Below are positions 61,705 through 64,000 of a stretch of DNA of 64,000 nucleotides, in pieces. This DNA comes from Aureimonas mangrovi (lineage in GTDB: Bacteria; Pseudomonadota; Alphaproteobacteria; Rhizobiales; Rhizobiaceae). The stretch lies in assembly GCF_014058705.1 (NCBI RefSeq), contig NZ_CP059692.1, forward strand, positions 2,113,001 through 2,177,000, in the 5' to 3' direction. How positions within the stretch are numbered: position 1 is the first letter of the stretch; each line of letters opens with the position of its first letter. Under the pieces are notes generated by a model, which did not search any database, was not told where the DNA came from, and was given only the letters and a program-made list of their open reading frames with translations. The translations under genes were made by a program, and so were the position numbers.

Positions 61705-62567
61705 AGCTGTACGAAGATCAGAATCCAAATGCTCGCTTTCTGGAGCCTCTGCGCCGGCATTTCGCCGATACCCTTGTGGCCGACATCAACAACGCGACGA
61801 TGCGGCGAGCGGCGAACGCGCTGTACCCCGGCCGCGCGGCCGCAACGATCCGCCGACAGCTCTACACACCGGTGAAAGCCATCCTGAACTGCGCGGCTGA
61901 GGACGACAGATGCAGCGTGCCCAAGCTGAAAGCGCCAGCAGGCGGCGGACGCCGAACTGATTTTTTCCTGCCTGACCAGGCCGACAAGGTGATCCTCGGG
62001 CTCAGCAGAAACGCCAACGGCTTTCTGGCCCCTATGGTGACGCTTCTGTTCGGTCAGGGCTGTCGCATGGGAGAGGCCGTCGTGCTGGACGGCACCGACG
62101 TGTCTCTTGAGCATCGGTTCGCGATCTTTAGAGACACCAAGAACGGCGAGGAGCGGCGCGTCACGCTGATCCCGCGTGTGGTGGCAGCACTGTCGACCCT
62201 GCCGACGATCGGCGTTCCTGGGCCCGTTTTCCGCCGACTGGACGGCCTCCCGTTCCATTCCGGGAAGAACAGCGGCGGGCAGATCAAAAGCGCCTTCAGG
62301 ACAGCCGTAAAGGACGCCGGGCTAGACGATTCGCGCTTCACCCCGCACGTATGCCGTCATAGCTGGGCGACGTGGTTCTACGCCCAGACGAAGGATGTCC
62401 GCCGCCTTCAGGACGAGGGTGGATGGAAGTCGGGAGAATGGCAACGCTACACGAAGCTCGGCACCGCCGATCTGGGCCGCAGCGCACAGACGAAGGGTTG
62501 GGATTTCCGAGAAGTGGGGGAAAATCGGGGGAAAAAGAAGCGGAAAGCCCACGCCGCAGCGGCTTAG
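61512..62567 (+). CDS. Tyrosine-recombinase integrase
   Basis: A 351-residue phage integrase. Catalytic residues are visible: Arg in FGQGCRMGEAV, Lys in DTKNGEERRV, HxxR in HVCRHSWATW, the second His/Trp position in DEGGWKSGEW and Tyr in WQRYTKLG. The N-terminal arm-binding domain begins MLELKKRPKSPYWYARGTVQ. It inserts the phage into tRNA-Val(CAC); its 3' end abuts attR, and one copy of the 18 bp arm-like repeat lies within its last codons. Confidence 0.95.
   Translation: MLELKKRPKSPYWYARGTVQGRRVEISTKCTRLSDAKAKLPDLLAELCADTPGEQANFTFATALKLYEDQNPNARFLEPLRRHFADTLVADINNATMRRAANALYPGRAAATIRRQLYTPVKAILNCAAEDDRCSVPKLKAPAGGGRRTDFFLPDQADKVILGLSRNANGFLAPMVTLLFGQGCRMGEAVVLDGTDVSLEHRFAIFRDTKNGEERRVTLIPRVVAALSTLPTIGVPGPVFRRLDGLPFHSGKNSGGQIKSAFRTAVKDAGLDDSRFTPHVCRHSWATWFYAQTKDVRRLQDEGGWKSGEWQRYTKLGTADLGRSAQTKGWDFREVGENRGKKKRKAHAAAA
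62516..62533 (+). repeat. 18 bp repeat near attR, possible integrase arm site
   Basis: Identical to 23170-23187. It lies 45 bp before the attR core, inside the integrase 3' end, in the same orientation as its partner. Confidence 0.5.
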
Positions 62568-62578
62568 GCGTGGTTTTT

Positions 62579-62629
62579 CTCCCTTCACACGGGAGGGGTC
62601 ACAGGTTCAATCCCTGTCGCGCCCACCAT
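62579..62629 (+). repeat. attR core (51 bp direct repeat)
   Basis: Matches attL (23037-23087) over 51 bases. It carries only the 3' part of the tRNA-Val gene, from the anticodon stem to the CCA, so it is not a second functional tRNA. Confidence 0.97.
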
Positions 62630-62744
62630 CATATCCAGCATTGGGGCGGAAGCGGCACGACAGCGCACGTCCTCGCCTGCTTGCCGCCTCACGCCCGCCA
62701 TCCCCTTCCGGTCCCAGCGGATGGGCGGTGACCGCGTTCGCCCC

Positions 62745-64000
62745 CTATCGCGACTGGCGGTCCTTCAGCTCGGCAAGGTCCCTGCGCGTCTCGCGCAAGG
62801 CTTCCCAAAGGAAGGCCGTCAGCTGGTCGGGCCGCAGCCACTGCCGGCTCTCGGCCTCTTCCGGCTCATCCAGCCCCCAGGCGCCGCAATCCAGCCCTTC
62901 CGCCTCGAAGGCGGCACGCACGTCCTGCGCCAGCCAGCCCGCGTGGCGGCGCACGCCGGCGCGGGGCCGTTCCTCGGTCAGCGTGCGCTCGACGAACATC
63001 TCGTTGCCCTGCGCATCCTCTCCGTCCGGAACCTTCTCGACGCCTGTTTCGACAACCTCCATCCCACCGATCTTCCATCGATAGAGAATCGGCGCCACCG
63101 CATCCACGATCCGGGCAGCGCTCGCGCCGATGGGCCCCTCGACATTCTTGTCGCGCGCATCCGATGTGTTGATCGCTCCCGTCGCCGCATAGATCGTCGA
63201 CCAGCGGCGGGTCGCCGAGCCGACCGGATGGGCATTGTCCGTGGCCGGGCCGACGGCGCCGTCGGCGACCGTCAGCTTATGCACGGGTTCCGTCGTTCCG
63301 ATGCCGACGCGGTTTGTCTGGGTGTTCACGGCAAGGCCCCACCAACTCGAGGAACCATTGGTCAGGGCAATGCCCACGCCCGGACGCGCACGCAACTGCC
63401 CGACATATTCGGGAGCGGCCGAATTCGCACCAGCGGAGAGGACGATCGCCGCCTCGCCCGGTTGGCGATGAATGTGCATGACGCCTGGCGCGATACCGGA
63501 GGCGCCGCAGCTGACGGCTCCGTCGAAGCGCACCGAAGCGGGGATGTCCACCGTACCGCTCTGATGGTTGACCCCGAAGGCCGTGCGCCACGTGGCCCCG
63601 TCCGCCGAAACCTTCACTGAAAGGTCGTCGCTTCCCGTAAGCCCGATCTCGGCGCGCCCGGACCAGCCGCTCTGAAACAGAAGGCTTGCCGTGTTGGCGG
63701 ACGCTTCTTTGTTCATCACAAGGCGCAGATCGCCATCGCCGCCGTCGCTCGCGGCGCGCGCTGCCCAGAGCGCCTTGTTGAGGCGTGCGGAAAAGGGGTT
63801 CTGCGGGTCGGCGGCCGTCCCGATGCCGAGACGCTCCAGATGCTGAAGACCATCCACGGTCTCTGCGATCGGCGACCAGCCGCCATCGACGAAGCGGCAG
63901 AACAAATCCTCAGCCTCAACGAACGCAAGCCAGCCGATGCGCGGCCGAACGATGAGCCAGGCCCCGTCCCGCCACGTGGCGACCCCCCGCTCCTGCCCCG
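62745..64000 (-). CDS. DUF2793/peptidase S74 tail-fibre-like protein (5' end outside window)
   Basis: The minus-strand frame is open to the window edge; about 417 residues are visible. The first part (VATWRDGAWLIVRPRIGWLA and FVDGGWSPIA) is the end of a DUF2793 region typical of phage fibre/neck proteins. The middle is beta-rich (RVGIGTTEPVHKLTVADGAV), and the C-terminal 130 residues are a peptidase S74 chaperone (INTSDARDKNVEGPI, then a helical stalk ending RRDLAELKDRQ), which cuts itself off after trimer folding. The gene is outside attR, so it belongs to another phage-like locus. Confidence 0.8.
   Translation of the reverse strand, partial: GQERGVATWRDGAWLIVRPRIGWLAFVEAEDLFCRFVDGGWSPIAETVDGLQHLERLGIGTAADPQNPFSARLNKALWAARAASDGGDGDLRLVMNKEASANTASLLFQSGWSGRAEIGLTGSDDLSVKVSADGATWRTAFGVNHQSGTVDIPASVRFDGAVSCGASGIAPGVMHIHRQPGEAAIVLSAGANSAAPEYVGQLRARPGVGIALTNGSSSWWGLAVNTQTNRVGIGTTEPVHKLTVADGAVGPATDNAHPVGSATRRWSTIYAATGAINTSDARDKNVEGPIGASAARIVDAVAPILYRWKIGGMEVVETGVEKVPDGEDAQGNEMFVERTLTEERPRAGVRRHAGWLAQDVRAAFEAEGLDCGAWGLDEPEEAESRQWLRPDQLTAFLWEALRETRRDLAELKDRQSR

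Larger units (their letters stand above)
23037..62629. mobile_element. Integrated HK97/lambda-type siphovirus prophage (probably defective)
   Basis: This 39.6 kb element is bounded by 51 bp direct repeats (23037-23087 and 62579-62629) made of the 3' part of tRNA-Val(CAC). It holds integrase, candidate excisionase, cI/cro switch, replication, packaging, capsid, tail and lysis genes in coherent modules, plus cargo. The tail-tube to tape-measure region carries an apparent internal deletion, so infectious particles are unlikely without help. Confidence 0.95.

Noticed and set aside
62579-62629. Apparent second tRNA-Val at the right prophage end
   Set aside because: Only the 3' part from the anticodon stem is present; no acceptor 5' strand or D arm. 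It is attR.

Overview
The window is high-GC DNA from an alphaproteobacterium, most likely of the order Hyphomicrobiales (Rhizobiales), perhaps near Aurantimonadaceae. The clues are a giant GPR/RgsE-like polar-growth protein, an MlaE permease with an N-terminal STAS-like extension, a DgcA-type epimerase, a MaeB-type malic enzyme and a short GltX. It has three parts: about 23 kb of chromosome, a 39.6 kb prophage inserted in a tRNA-Val gene, and about 1.4 kb of chromosome on the far side.

Left chromosome (1-23,036). The 3' end of the giant coiled-coil protein meets, tail to tail, an MCE/Mla-type lipid-transport operon (permease, ATPase, MCE protein, lipoprotein). Next come dgcA, maeB, gltX with a small membrane protein, a DedA-family protein, class II DAHP synthase, a GGCT-fold protein, an alpha/beta hydrolase, glutathione reductase, a DUF2059 protein, rpiA and gph. 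These are ordinary housekeeping genes with well-placed terminators.

Prophage (23,037-62,629). It is bounded by a 51 bp direct repeat of the 3' part of tRNA-Val(CAC); the integrase lies at the right end. From left to right: (i) a cargo zone (23.2-32.2 kb) with a Nudix hydrolase, a thermonuclease-like protein, two SDR oxidoreductases, a secreted NTF2-like protein, an Atu4866-domain protein, an AraC regulator, a LysR pseudogene, an IS5-type remnant and an O-acyltransferase; (ii) a lysis cassette (GH19 endolysin, LLH-type holin candidate, spanin-like proteins) and a P63C-domain gene with a striking operator array; (iii) an HK97/lambda-type siphovirus morphogenesis block read on the minus strand from small terminase (49.6 kb) to tail fibre (35.6 kb); (iv) a middle zone with an HNH nuclease, a DUF6161-like membrane protein, a self-contained small hydrophobic peptide/XRE operon and a stand-alone EAL phosphodiesterase; (v) replication genes (RNase HI, a primosome-like protein), the cro/cI switch, an ORF6N antirepressor, a ParB-like protein, a candidate excisionase and the integrase.

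The prophage looks defective. The tail-tube gene runs out of frame into the C-terminal third of the tape-measure gene, as if a deletion removed the rest of the tube gene, the tail-assembly chaperones and the N-terminal part of the tape measure. Packaging, capsid, lysis, repressor and integrase genes look intact.

Right chromosome (62,630-64,000). A DUF2793/peptidase S74 tail-fibre-like gene runs off the window edge. It lies outside the attachment repeat, so it belongs to a different phage-like element or gene-transfer-agent-type locus.
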